From Pelobates cultripes (lineage: Eukaryota > Chordata > Amphibia > Anura > Pelobatidae), in contig OW240912.1 in NCBI GenBank assembly GCA_933207985.1, positions 229,723,672-229,787,671 on the forward strand: a stretch of DNA of 64,000 nt. Reading direction: 5' to 3'. Below, piece after piece: positions 1 through 10,689 of the stretch. Every line of letters starts with the position of its first letter. Position 1 is the first letter of the stretch. The position numbers and the translations under genes were made by a program. Under the pieces are notes generated by a model. That model was not told where the DNA came from and did no database searches. It was given only the letters and a program-made list of their open reading frames with translations.

Positions 1-530
1 AAACATGCTCATTGGGTGACATGTCCGGTGAGTATGCTGGCCATGTAAGAGCTGGGATGTTTTCAGGAATTGTGTACAGATCCTTGCAACATGGGGCTGT
101 GCATTATCAGACTGCAACATGAGGTGATGGTCGTGAATGAATGGCACAAAAATGGGCCTCATGATCTCATTAAGGTATCTCTGTGCATTCAAAATGCCAT
201 TGATTAAATGCACCTGTGTTCATTGTCCATAACTTATGCCTGCCCATACCATAACCCCACCACCACCATGTGGAAGTTCTGGGCTGGTGTGGTTACATGT
301 GGTCTGTGGTTGTAAGGCCGGTTGAATATACTGCCAAATTCTCTGAAACACCTTTGGAGACTGCTTATGGTAGAGAAATGAAAATTCCATTCACAGGCAA
401 CAGCTCTGGTGGACATTCCTGCAGTCAGCATGCCAATTGCATGCTCCCTCAAAACTTGCAACATCTTTGGCATTATGCTGTGTGATAAAACTGCACATTT
501 TAGAGTGACCTTTTATTGTGGCCAGCCTAA
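1..530 (-). pseudogene. Tc1-like transposase relic, internally deleted
   Basis: Minus-strand translation gives an N-terminal paired-like helix-turn-helix region at about 473-280 (AGMSTRAVACEWNFHFSTIS, then RRP/RPHVTTPAQ-like text). This is the DNA-binding part of a Tc1 transposase. It is joined directly to the glycine-rich catalytic stretch (VVVGLWYGQA at about 265-234), so the region around the first catalytic Asp is missing. A second frame at about 215-60 reads LNAQRYLNEIMRPIFVPFIH and SDNAQPHVARICTQF, which carries the second-Asp motif. The frame shifts again before an SPDMSP-like end at about position 20. Upstream, 500-540 resembles the non-coding terminal part of the same element. The copy is cut by the window edge. 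It is a dead element with a stop and at least two frameshifts. Confidence 0.85.
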
Positions 531-1840
531 GGCCCCACCCCGTGGCCAACAAACCACCAACAATTTATGCAGAGATCCCAGAGGCTGACAGTGCTGCTTT
601 GAATGTCAGTCTAAGTAGGATAACATGATTGCAAAATTTATGGTGCAGACACTTTCTGTATCAACTGTTAGCTCAGAGAGTGGCTTTGACCTGCAGCTAT
701 CTGTAAATATTACTTCAAGCTATAAAACATCTGTAAAATAGCCCCCAGATATATCAATGAGGCTTCTGGAAATCTCAGTTCTGGCCTGTTAATATCAATA
801 TTTCCATGTTGCGCATGAAGTTTAAAAAAAAAATAAAAAAATTAAGAATGTATTATCCATAAAACACATTAAATATAGCTGGTTATTTTGATGAATACAT
901 TCTCTTTTGTCCGCATTTAGATAGTGGGCTCACTGGATTAGGGAAAATATGTGTATTAAATGGATGTCAGAGTTACGTTATTGATGATAAATGGAATGTC
1001 AAATTGGATTAATAAGAGAAAGATGTTGGAGACCTACAACACTCATAGGTGATTATGCAAACCTTCAGTCAACTTGTCACTCTTGTGTTGATTCAGCTGA
1101 AGCTTATTCTTTAAATTTTAACTTACTTTCTTTAGCAAATTCTAACAGTTTTGGATGTGGGAATTTACGTTTACACTGAAAAGGGGTCAAACAAGAGAGA
1201 AGCTATAAAAGGAAAAAGTAACTTAACTATAATCTACAATAAATAATCTAATGGGTGCTGCTTGTCCTCTACATCATTCCTACACAGTATTGTTTTTTCC
1301 ACAAGATGAAGGAGCTAACTTCCCCTGGCCCAGTGCCTGCCCATTTTATCCATCCTACTTATAGCTGTAAACCCTGCTTATTGGGGAGAGGCGTAAGTAC
1401 AAAAGTCCATAAAAAGTCACATTCCTTCCACACCACTTCAATGGTGCGAGCATATTCACGTGTTACAAGATGCTCTTGGCATGCTCATATACATCTGAAC
1501 AAAAATGCTGTGCCAGTGCGTGAGCGCTTCAGTACGTTGCCATAAACATGCCTCCACCCATACATATAGCACTTTCTGAGAATTAAATTAATCTAAATGG
1601 TATGCTCCGACTATGCCAGGATATAAGCAAACAATGTAAATTAAAGAAATAAAAATGTCTCCAATTTATATATCACAATTTACAACAGCATGCAAAAATC
1701 TCAGATCTGCTAATTCTGTCTTAAAGTTAATGGCCATTGAGGTTTTTCATGTATATTTTGTAAACTGAAATGTATTGAGCACGGTCTTCTTTGTTGTGTA
1801 CAGCATGGCTTGCCAATGGAAGCCAAAGGATCAAGGCAGT
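530..1840. other. AT-rich stretch without recognised genes
   Basis: I see only short open frames without family character. A segment at 1800-1870 (paired motifs such as GTAGTTCAAATACATCTGG) resembles a short palindromic MITE type that recurs at 37790-37880 and 51345-51490. Nothing else here is assignable. Confidence 0.4.
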
Positions 1841-2681
1841 TGTAGTTCAAATACATCTGGGGTGCACTTCCTAGCCACCCCTACTAGGGAAGGCTCAGTG
1901 AAATCCTTAAACTTATATATCAATTATCTTAACACAAATGATAGAGGTATTATTTTAACTAGTGAATACAGCAGAGAGATTATTAACTTTTTAGATTTGC
2001 AGATTTTTATCCAAAACGGAAAGCTGGACACCAAACCATTAAAAAAAAAAAATGGTTTGTACCAATACTGTTATCGAGCAGTCAAGTTGCCACTATAAGC
2101 CGTGGTGTGAAAGTGCACCTAAAAGCAAATTCCTGCTCTTTTGCCGAAACTGTTCCTAAATAAATTATTTTAATGAGCAAGCAAAGTTTAAAAAAAATAA
2201 TAATTTTATTGATAAAAAATATTCTCAGACTTATTTAGACAACACCATTAGAAAACAAGAATGGGCAGATCTTTTGGTTTATAGAGATAACAATAATGCC
2301 AACTCCTCTTCTATTAATATTAATTTTAATTTTAAACAATAAATCTAAAAAAGGTTGTAAAAAAACACCGGCATATCTTAAAACAAGATGGAATGCATAA
2401 ATATTTCATTTCCGATAGACCAAATATTGTTTTTAGGAGAGCGCCCAGTTTTAAATCTATCCTTACAAATAATTTTACTCGAGAATATAGACCCAAAAAC
2501 CACTCATCATTATTTTTTCTGATGCAAAAGGCTTTCATAAATGCAAACAGTGTACTGTTTATAAAAGCACTGACCCTTCAGTAACACATTTTACTTCTAA
2601 GAAGATGAATACAAGTTATACTATTAAGGATTTTATCAGTTGCAGCACAAATTATGTAATCTATCTATTGGAGTGCCCATG

Positions 2682-2961
2682 TGCCCTCCTTGCTCTGTCA
2701 GTCCCTACATTGGCTTCCATTAAGATATAGGGCTCAATTTAAGATTCTGGTGCTTGCTTACAAATCTCTACATAATACTGCTCCAACCTACCTATCCTCC
2801 CTAATACACAAGTACATCCCATCCAGGCCCCTGCGCTTTGCCAAAGACCTACGTCTATCCTCTCTCCGTTCTCCCACCTCTGATGCGCACCTTCAAGACT
2901 TCTCCAGGCTGCACCTTTTCTGTGGAACTCCCTTCCCTTCTCCATTAGACTTCTATATTAA
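2682..2961 (+). pseudogene. L2-type LINE fragment, RT C-terminal end (copy 1)
   Basis: The translation includes SLHWLPLRYRAQFKILVLAY, then SLHNTAPTYLSSLIHKYIPS and RSPTSDAHLQDFSRLHLF. This is the region after the RT core in L2/CR1-group LINEs. It starts abruptly inside the PLE at its GIY-YIG domain and is followed without a gap by a second, nearly identical fragment. Either a tandem duplication or two insertions could explain the doubled unit. It is truncated at both ends. Confidence 0.8.
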
Positions 2962-3645
2962 TTGCAATCTATAAGGAATGCGGCAGCAAGACTAATTTTC
3001 CTGTCCGATTGCACCTCTCATGCCTCCCCGTTCTGTCAGTCCCTACATTGGCTTCCAGTAAGATATAGGGCTCGATTTAAGATTCTGGTGCTTGCTTACA
3101 AGTCCCTACATAATTCTGCTCCAACCTACCTATCCTCCTTAATACATAAGTACGTCTTGTCCAGGCCCCTGCGCTTCGTCAAAGACATACATCTATTCTC
3201 TGTCCGTTCTCACACCTCCGATGCTCGCCTTCAAGACTTCTCCAGGGCTGCACCTTTTCTGTGGAGCTCTCTTCCCTTCTCTGTTAGAATTTCACCCAGT
3301 CTCCACTTCTTCAAAAAAAAAAAAAATCATTGAAAACTCACTTATTCAGGAAAGCATATAAATTAAACTGTTAGCAGGTTTTCATCCCCTGTCACCCAAT
3401 GACTCATTTCCTGCAACTGTCAAAATTACCTACTAAGCCCTCAGTGTATACGTTTCTAACAACCTACTTCACACCCCTACTTTTACCCTTTGTGTCACTT
3501 TACTCCATTACCTCAAGCATTTAAGCTCATTGAGTAGGGCCCTCAACCCCTCTGTTCCTGTACGTCCACTTGTCTGGTTGCAATTATGTGTCGGTTAGTC
3601 CACTCATTGTACAGCACTATATAAATAATAAAATAATAACCCTAA
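2962..3645 (+). pseudogene. L2-type LINE 3' end (copy 2) with short-repeat tail
   Basis: The 2962-3333 frame reads RNAAARLIFLSDCTSHASPF, SLHWLPVRYRARFKILVLAY and APFLWSSLPFSVR, then breaks at an A-run near 3312. The 3' UTR (AGCTCATTGAGTAGGGCCCT near 3523 through TATATAAATAATAAAATAAT near 3620) matches that of the copy at 11245-11951 read in reverse. L2/CR1-group LINEs characteristically end in short tandem repeats rather than poly(A), as here. The PLE resumes just after it. Confidence 0.85.
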
Positions 3646-3799
3646 ACTGCCTAAATGCATAATCATACATAAATGCAAAACCCTTTGGAGATGGGGTAAT
3701 ATTAAAAATATTTTAGGCAGATCTGAGATGTGGGTGTATAACCTTAAGACATAAGCCCCTAATGGTCTAAATGTATAATTTGATTTAATTCATTTAATT

Positions 3800-4404
3800 T
3801 GATCCTTTGTATATTTGCTATGCTTTAGTGTATTTATTTTTTGTGCTTGTATACATGTATATTCTTACTTAGACAACCATGCTTTTCATTTTTACAATAT
3901 ATGTTCCTATTATTCATTTATTTAGCTATTATTTTCCCCACTTTTATACTTTCCCCTCCTAATATGGCCGCTGCATTCTCCAAATGTACTGGCTGCGGTA
4001 TCATGTAAATGCAGTCAATCGCTTTATATCACTCCCCTCCTGATTCCTTTCGGAATATGTATTTTTTATATTTTATTTCTATATATTTTATATATAAGCC
4101 GCACTTCTATTCCTCCCGAACATCAATGTCTATAATTACATTTCGACAATGTTCTGGAGACGAACGTGGCTATCTTTCGCCAATGTTCTCACAAAAAGCC
4201 CACATGAATGCGGCTATCTTGTGTACACTACAATCTCTACAATCACTACAATCCCTATAATGCATTAGGGCTATCACAGAGGACGCAACAATCTCGCACG
4301 ACATGTGACCGGCCCATTTTTAACTAATACAACTTACTATACACTCGTTTTAGTATAATTTTCACCAGGGGTCAAGTCCTGGGGAAAAAAGTGTGGGAAC
4401 TCAC
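3800..4404. other. No gene recognised
   Basis: AT-rich sequence downstream of the PLE C-terminus. Two similar phrases (CGTGGCTATCTTTCGCC and ATGCGGCTATCTTGTG, near 4165 and 4210) and short CTACAATC repeats near 4230-4258 may belong to the PLE 3' region. I cannot assign it further. Confidence 0.35.
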
Positions 4405-5356
4405 CCAAGATGATGTGTGTGTGTGTGCTGGATGATGTGTGTGTGTGTGTTGGATGGTGTGTGTGTGTGTGTGTGCTGGATTATGTGTGTGTGTGTGTGC
4501 TGGATTATGTGTGTGTGAGTGCTGGATGATGTGTGTGTGTGCTGGATGATGTGTGTGTGAGTGCTGGATGATGTGTGTGTGAGTGCTGGATGATGTGTGT
4601 GTGTGTGTGTGCTGGATGATGTGTGTGTGAGTGCTGGATGATGTGTGTGTGTGTGCTGGATGATGTGTGTGTGTGTGCTGGATGATTGTGTGTGCTGGAT
4701 GATTGTGTGTGTGTGCTGGATGATGTGTGTGTGTGTGCTGGATGATTGTGTGTGTGTGCTGGATGATTGTGTGTGTGTGTGCTGGATGATTGTGTGAGTG
4801 CTGGATGATGTGTGTGTGTGTGTGTGCTGGATGATGTGTGTGTGTGTGTGCTGGATGATGTGTGTGTGAGTGCTGGATGATGTGTGTGTGTGCTGGATGA
4901 TGGGTGTTTGTGTGTGCTGGATGATGGGTGTTTGTGTGAGTGCTGGATGATGGGGGGGTGTGTGCTGGATGATGGGTGTTTGTGTGAGTGCTGGATGATG
5001 TGTGAGTGCTGGATGATGTGTGTGTGCTGGATGATGTGTGTGTGAGTGCTGGATGATGGGTGTGCTGTGTGAGTGCTGATGATGTGCTGGATGATGGGTG
5101 TTTGTGTGAGTGCTGGATGATGTGTGTGTGTGCTGAATGATGTGTGTGTGAGTGCTGGATGATGTGTGTGTGTGAGTGCTGAATGATGTGTGTGTGAGTG
5201 CTGGATGATGTGTGTGTGTGTGTGCTGGATGATGGGTGTGTGTGCTGGATGATGGGTGTGTGTGTGCTGGATGATGGGTGTGTGTGTGCTGGATGATGGG
5301 TGTGTGAGTGATGGATGATGGGTGTGTGTGTGTGCTGGATGATGGGTGTGTGTGTG
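4405..5356. repeat. TG-rich minisatellite, GCTGGATGATG(TG)n units
   Basis: About 40 imperfect units of roughly 18-28 bp each pair the phrase GCTGGATGAT with a TG run of variable length. Variants include GAGTGCTGGATGAT and GGGTGTTTGTGTGAG. The variants change along the array: pure TG spacers come first, GGGTGT and GAGTG types later. This is what unequal crossover and slippage would produce. There is no coding content. Confidence 0.95.
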
Positions 5357-5599
5357 CGTTATTGTTGTATTTTATTTAAATAAAGGATTTCTGGTCACTC
5401 TACAAGTGTACTTTGCCAATTACCTTCGTGTTTTTACTTCTTGGCACCTTTTAAAAAAATATTTTAAAACTATTTTTATTATTCTCTACGTTCTATTTAC
5501 CCCAAAGAATCCTAGGTGGGGATTAAACCACCAGTGCCTCACTCATAGAGCAGTTGGTCTGCTCTACCTTTGGGAGTATAACTTTTATTCTACTTTTAA

Positions 5600-5669
5600 C
5601 CCCTTAAGGACCAAACTTCTGGAATAAAAGGGAATCATGACATGTCACACATGTTGTGTCCTTAAGGGG
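5600..5669. mobile_element. 70-bp palindromic MITE with TTAA target sites
   Basis: The element begins CCCCTTAAGGACC and ends GTCCTTAAGGGG. It is flanked by TTAA at 5596-5599 and 5670-5673, giving near-perfect inverted termini and TTAA duplication as in piggyBac-type insertion. The interior (CATGACATGTCACACATGT) is also self-complementary, so most of the element can fold as a hairpin. It has no coding capacity. Confidence 0.75.
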
Positions 5670-5673
5670 TTAA

Positions 5674-8160
5674 AGCACATATTTTATTTTACGGAGAGCA
5701 CTATCTTTTGTATTTTTAATCCTCTAATTTTTGGTTGCGGGCACTTCTATTGAGGAAACCTACATCAAATGCTATAAGTGGGGATTATACCACTGAACAC
5801 CCTATACGCTGGAACTGGCTATAGCTCAACCAAATGTGAGTAACCCATTGTTATTGTATTATAACCACTTTGGTTGATGTGACATATTGCACTATTGGTG
5901 TTTCTTTCTGCGTTTTGTCTTTTTATATGGACTTCAACAAGAAATTCTGAATAATACCATAGCTTCTCAACAAGAACTCTCTGCCTGATTTAGCACTTAT
6001 CGTTTGACCCAGCAACTTATTTGCATGTATTACACCTTAAGGGTACCTTTTACATATGCTTTTTTGACTATTGCATTGTTTCATATGGTTTGTATAAGCC
6101 TCTGTTTATCCTTGGATAATATAAGTTTTTAGCATTGTATTTAACTCTGGCACAAGCCTTCTTTGATCCATTTTAAGGGTTTGTGAGGGATTCCCTTAAT
6201 TGGGTTGCTGCCTTTTCATTTGTCTGTTAATTATCGCGGATCCTTTTGCTGTTTGTACCCCTAGTAGGGCACTTTGTACTACATGTTTACTCATAGATGG
6301 AACAGCGGTGGACAAAGGGCAAATATACAGCTGAGGCAGAACTAAAACCTCACTCTTAATTGTAGTTTGACAACAGCTGGGGTCTATCTTTCGGATACCC
6401 CCTTCTTTAAATTATCTGTTTGGTATTATGTGTGTTTTTCTTTTGTTTGTATTTTTCAATTGTATTAGCCCATTAAATACTGTAGAAAACATTTAATTTT
6501 GCTTTATGCTCAATATACTTGTGTACATGACTTTCCAAAATTCTTAAGCAAAGGACAAACCACTAATTTGTCATTAGGCAGAAATAGATCCACTTAAAGA
6601 GTAATGGGGAGGTGGCAAAGAATATAGTTGTAAATGGTTTAATTAAATTGATGCGTGCAGGAAAAAATCAGTTCCAGCAATACACTTAGCATTTAATACT
6701 TCTTGCCAGTTATATCCACCAGTTCTATTGAATATAAATTTTTTACAAGTATCTAGTTCCTACAACTTTATATGACATAATTATGTTTGCAAAACTTCAA
6801 AGGCCACAAACAATGATCACTTTTCACATGTTAGTAAATGCCTATAGTGCATAATCTATATATAAAAAAAACCTGTATAAATGCAACAAAGGTATGTCTC
6901 TTATATCTTGATCCTTTGTAAAAGTGGTAACGTCTTATCATCCTTTCCTGTATAGAGAGATGGCTAAGAGGCAGATACACAACTGTATTATACTGACTCC
7001 TTCAGATAGTTGGTTAAAGACTTGAAATGAAAGCCTTTTAGTGCTCTTCAACCAATCAGCCTTAACTCATGAAATATTTTTATTATGTGAATGTTGTCAG
7101 TTGGCCCCAGAAGAGCCCAGGATGCACTTGCATGTTTCTGCTCTAGCATGGGCAATCTTTACGGCAAATAGTAACCATATGGTTGGCACGAGCATCAGGT
7201 AGTCCAGAAGGATGAAAAAGGGATGTTTCATGGCATAGCAGGATCTATAGGGGAAATTACATCAAGATGGCATTTTGGGGAATATAGAATGGAGAAAAAT
7301 ATTTAGCATTTCATATACAAATGGAAGGGGTGATGTTATTTGAGAGTAGATCATTTAGAAACTAACACAAACAATGGCTCCAGAGGGAAATCAGTAGATG
7401 TAAGAAAATGAAATATAAACAGGCAAATATAGACAATGATAATTTTGGATTTTGTAAGGGAAGTACTTTATAAAATGAGGTTTGAGTGGATCAGGAAGGA
7501 CATTCTGCAAATATTCCAGGAATGAGTGTGATTACCTTTTTCATATGCTTACATACACAGTTTTCAATATGGGATTATGTCATTGCTCAGAAATAAAATT
7601 AAACTGTTGTAAATCTTGCAGCAAATGACCACAGTAGACATCAGCTCTAATGTCTAATGAGAAAGAGAGGGTTATTTTTCTCAACCCCTTTATTAATAGG
7701 GAACACAGATCTCTGTCTCATTAGAGATTTATTTGCCTGAAGCAAGCAAGGTAAATAGTCAGTGTAGAACCCACCTCAGAGGTTTGCTTTGACGTGGCAG
7801 GTGGGCTTACAAATGGCCATTGGAGTTACTAAATAACCTCCATTTAATTAAATATGCAGAGAGATTTGGGACGTGCACAGATAACTTTTTTCTTTGGTTT
7901 TAACATTTCACCGTCATATTTCACCGTCATATTTCACCGAGCTGGAGCATCACAACAGCAATTAGGTAAAGTCGATCTGTTTCAAGGTAACTATGGAACC
8001 TAAATATATAGTGTTCTGGAATATAAACTAGTCTAAAGTGCTACTTTTGTATGTTTGCACCACTTTTCAGTGGCACTCTTTATGCTTAACACCCATCTAA
8101 ACAAATCAATTGAAGTGAACCTATTTATAAAATACTTGCCACCTTTCTGTACCTCCCTGG
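5674..8160. other. Long AT-rich stretch, no gene recognised
   Basis: I see no protein family match and no clear mobile element in this 2.5 kb. The only local repeat noticed is three copies of a 14-mer (ATTTCACCGTCAT type) at about 7906-7940. It may be old unique intergenic or intronic sequence. Confidence 0.4.
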
Positions 8161-8429
8161 ACTGACGAGGAAGGGAGGACCTGACTGATGCCCGAAGTTA
8201 AGGGGTTGGGACCTAAATAGATACAATATTGCTAGCTCAGAGAGGAGATAAAAGTTGGGGAGGAAGGAGGGGACTCACCAGTTTGTCAGGAAATGTGTAA
8301 GGATCCTAGCTTTCCTGGCTGGCTGTGAGAAAAGATTACAATTTAAGAGTGAATAGTAAACAGAGGCTGTGAATTTAGGCATTCCTACCTGTACTTTCCT
8401 GCTATCTTGTGGTATCGGTGTGAGTGGAT

Positions 8430-9038
8430 GGTCGGTGTGAGTGGATGGAGACGTCCAGAGACTCATTGGTAGCCTGTTGCAGGCGTACCTCGAGGCCAAC
8501 GGTGCTGGGGCCCTGGAAGAAGTCGTGTCGGGAGTGGCTGGTGGCTCAGGAGGGTCTGGAGACCCAGCGATGATAGATGGATCACCTCAGGGTGGATGGA
8601 GGGTCAGGAGACTTTGGCGGGAAGATCCCACAGTCCGCCTTCTCTTCCGACGCGGCCAGGAATGATGTCACCACGCCAGCAGCAGGAAGTGATGCGACAC
8701 GGCGCACGGACACACCCGAAGGGTGGCAAAGAGCAGGAAGTCGGGCACAGATGACGACATTGCAGGGCATGTACGAGACGGCTACATGGCGGAACCTGAC
8801 CGCGTCACAGGCCCTGTCGCCAGAAGGAGGCCGGAATGTCGGGAGCCGAAAGAGGGTGCCAGAGAGAGAGCTGGACACAGGGTCCAGTGTTCGGGTGAAT
8901 GTTTCACGGACTGAAAGACTACTGGCTGGGCCTGATCCTGAGTCTGAAGAGGTGGAGCAGGATCCAGTGGAGCAGGTTTTCGGTGAGTTGGCCTGCGTTA
9001 GTGCTTGGGGGGGCTCAGGGACTAGTCAAGAGTCCTAG
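8430..9038 (+). pseudogene. GC-rich candidate retroelement gag N-terminal region
   Basis: Two overlapping frames (8441-8665 and 8577-9038) are unusually long and GC-rich against AT-rich flanks. One reads LIGSLLQAYLEANGAGALEE, an N-terminal helix plus low-complexity Gly/Ser. The other is rich in Arg, Thr, Glu and Ser and ends near GPDPESEEVEQDPVEQVFGE. This composition fits the unstructured N-terminal half of a DIRS gag-like protein, and a DIRS gag zinc finger lies 1.5 kb downstream on the same strand. I do not recognise a specific family, so the link is inference. Confidence 0.35.
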
Positions 9039-9049
9039 GCAAGAGGTGT

Positions 9050-9530
9050 TGCGCTTACTTAGAGGGGTTTTGGATAGGCTTCCAGGTCCCATGGCTAGTG
9101 CTGGGTAGGGCTCGCAGGTGGGTCACCGGGTGTTGAATCGGCTCCCAGGTTCCATGGCTAGTGCTGGGGAGTGCTTGCAGGGTCCCAGTGTCATGCGGCA
9201 ACACTTCCGGGTTCGGAACTCCGCTGTGTGCGGAGCCGGACCCCGCCCCCCTCTGACTCAGCTCTGACGGTATTTAGGGAGACCGCGCCAGAGAGAGGGT
9301 GCTTGGTGATACTGGGAGCTACTTCCGCCAGACTTACCTCTCTGCAGGCTCTGGCGTTGTGGGTCCTGCTTCGGAGTATGCACGTCGTCTTCTGGGACAC
9401 GCCGGCTCTACAAGCTCTGAAGTTGTCCTAGCCTTCTGGGCTAAGACAAGTCTGTTTCATGCCATAGAGGATTACTGGAGAATAGAAACTCACTTACTTT
9501 ACAAGTGGACAATATCTCTGAACTATTAGA
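9050..9530. repeat. Short tandem duplication and LTR-like GC-rich segment
   Basis: A ~69-bp unit containing CCATGGCTAGTGCTGGG occurs twice (about 9066-9175). Next comes TGTCATGCGGC at about 9188, a GGTATTTAGGGAGACC stretch near 9268 that resembles a TATA-type box, and promoter-like GC-rich sequence. This looks like the start of an LTR. The matching CA end and a target duplication were not found, so it is not called as an LTR. Confidence 0.3.
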
Positions 9531-9960
9531 GGACTACTCACATTAACTTTAAGTATATCTTTCAGCTATTTGTCTACATTATCATTTAATAATGAACTAA
9601 TGCTTGCTTACTTAAATCTTCACTGCTTCAAGCTCCTAATTATATGGAGGACAACTGCCATCATGCTTATTATCTATGAACTGTTCCTGCTTTGCAAATA
9701 TTCTCAGCTACATTAAAGTTATTATTGAAGATTATTCTCATTAACCTAAAGAATGTTACTAAATGCATCTCTGAGGAAATACTTATTAATGAACTTTGTG
9801 TTGTTGACTACTTGCACTTCTTCTCATTGGACTATTGCCTAAATGCAATTCATTTAAGTTTAACACTTATTAAAACTTTGTTTGAATCAAGTTACTAGCA
9901 ATTCTCTCTTTTCTTAAAGCTACAGTATTGATACTTTAAAGATTCTCAGTTTCTTCACTA
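9530..9960. other. AT-rich spacer, nothing recognised
   Basis: There is an abrupt switch from GC-rich to AT-rich sequence at about 9490-9530. No protein signature or terminal repeats are visible. It may be an insertion that separates the GC-rich segment from the DIRS gag. Confidence 0.35.
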
Positions 9961-10229
9961 TTGTAATTAGGGAGTTTTACAAGCTGCAGTTGAGTTCCAA
10001 TCCAAATCACCCAAGTAGCGTAACACCCAGTCCAAACCATGGGGGAGGAAAAGGGGTAGGGACAGGGACTTATCTCTCCCCCCTTTACCAGGCTCTGAGT
10101 TAGACCCATTGCATGGATGTCCTGTCACTGGTGCCGCCGGAAAAGGAATCAGTGGACAGGCCGCGCTGCGGGGACGTTGGTGACACATAAAAAGTTAAGC
10201 AGGTCCCCCTTACGAGAACTGGCTGCAGG

Positions 10230-10645
10230 GTTTTAACATCTTTGCCAGTATCTTAATGCGGTGTTTCCTTAAGAGGGCCCCCTTGTTATTTGAGTACCTG
10301 GATTTGATTTGGGGGGCTTATAAGGTGTACAGGGAGCAATGTTGGCTTTGCTATGACCAGCAATTTCGCCAGAAGATGGCGGTATGCTCGGGTATGGATT
10401 TTGAGGTCCAGGACTGTAGCTTGTGGTTGCTGCTAATGATCCCTAGTCGTCCATCTCCCTTTCCAGGGGCTGCCTGCACCTCCGCGGGTAACAAAAAAGG
10501 GAGGTGTTGGCTCTTCAATGAGAGCCACTGCAGGTGGCTTAGCTCCTGCAGGTTTAGACACGAATGTTCTCATTGCGGAGACACACACCCCGCATTGCTT
10601 TGCTTCAAGAATGGAAGGGTGAGCGCAGGTAAGGGGGAGGACTAG
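10230..10645 (+). pseudogene. DIRS-like gag C-terminus with CCCH zinc finger
   Basis: The frame 10256-10645 reads DLIWGAYKVYREQCWLCYDQ then DFEVQDCSLWLLLM, followed by a zinc finger: GRCWLFNESHC, CRWLSSC, CRFRH and CSHCGDTHPALLC. The spacing is C-x7-C-x5-C-x3-H with a second Cys pair, as in gag-like proteins encoded upstream of RT in vertebrate DIRS elements. The expected role is binding element RNA in the replication particle. The ORF ends shortly after the finger, and the RT follows about 50 bp downstream on the same strand. No start is certain because the N-terminal part is disrupted. Confidence 0.7.
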
Positions 10646-10689
10646 CACAGGTAAGAGGGCAGGGCGAAACAATGTATATTGCTGAGAGG

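Larger units (their letters stand above)
1850..3800 (+). pseudogene. Penelope-like element relic (RT C-terminus and GIY-YIG part), split by L2 fragments
   Basis: The frame at 1895-2098 reads NLYINYLNTNDRGIILTSEY followed by INFLDLQIFIQNGKLDTKPL. This is the thumb-side RT region typical of Penelope-like elements (PLEs). Further pieces follow in shifting frames: PNIVFRRAPSFKSILTNNF (about 2410-2470) and ISCSTNYVIYLLECP (about 2635-2675), the start of the GIY-YIG endonuclease domain. L2 sequence then interrupts at about 2682. After it, 3700-3790 reads EMWVYNLKT and APNGLNV, the usual PLE C-terminal end (W.YxLxTxxPxGLN). Known family role: the RT plus GIY-YIG nuclease copies element RNA into DNA. 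Multiple stops and frameshifts show this copy is inactive. Confidence 0.8.

Noticed and set aside
4405..5356. CRISPR-like array (regular repeats)
   Set aside because: Units have no unique spacers and vary continuously; this is a minisatellite in eukaryotic DNA.
5505..5580. tRNA-like segment (GCTCTACC and GGTGGGG words)
   Set aside because: No cloverleaf pairing or intact A and B boxes could be traced.
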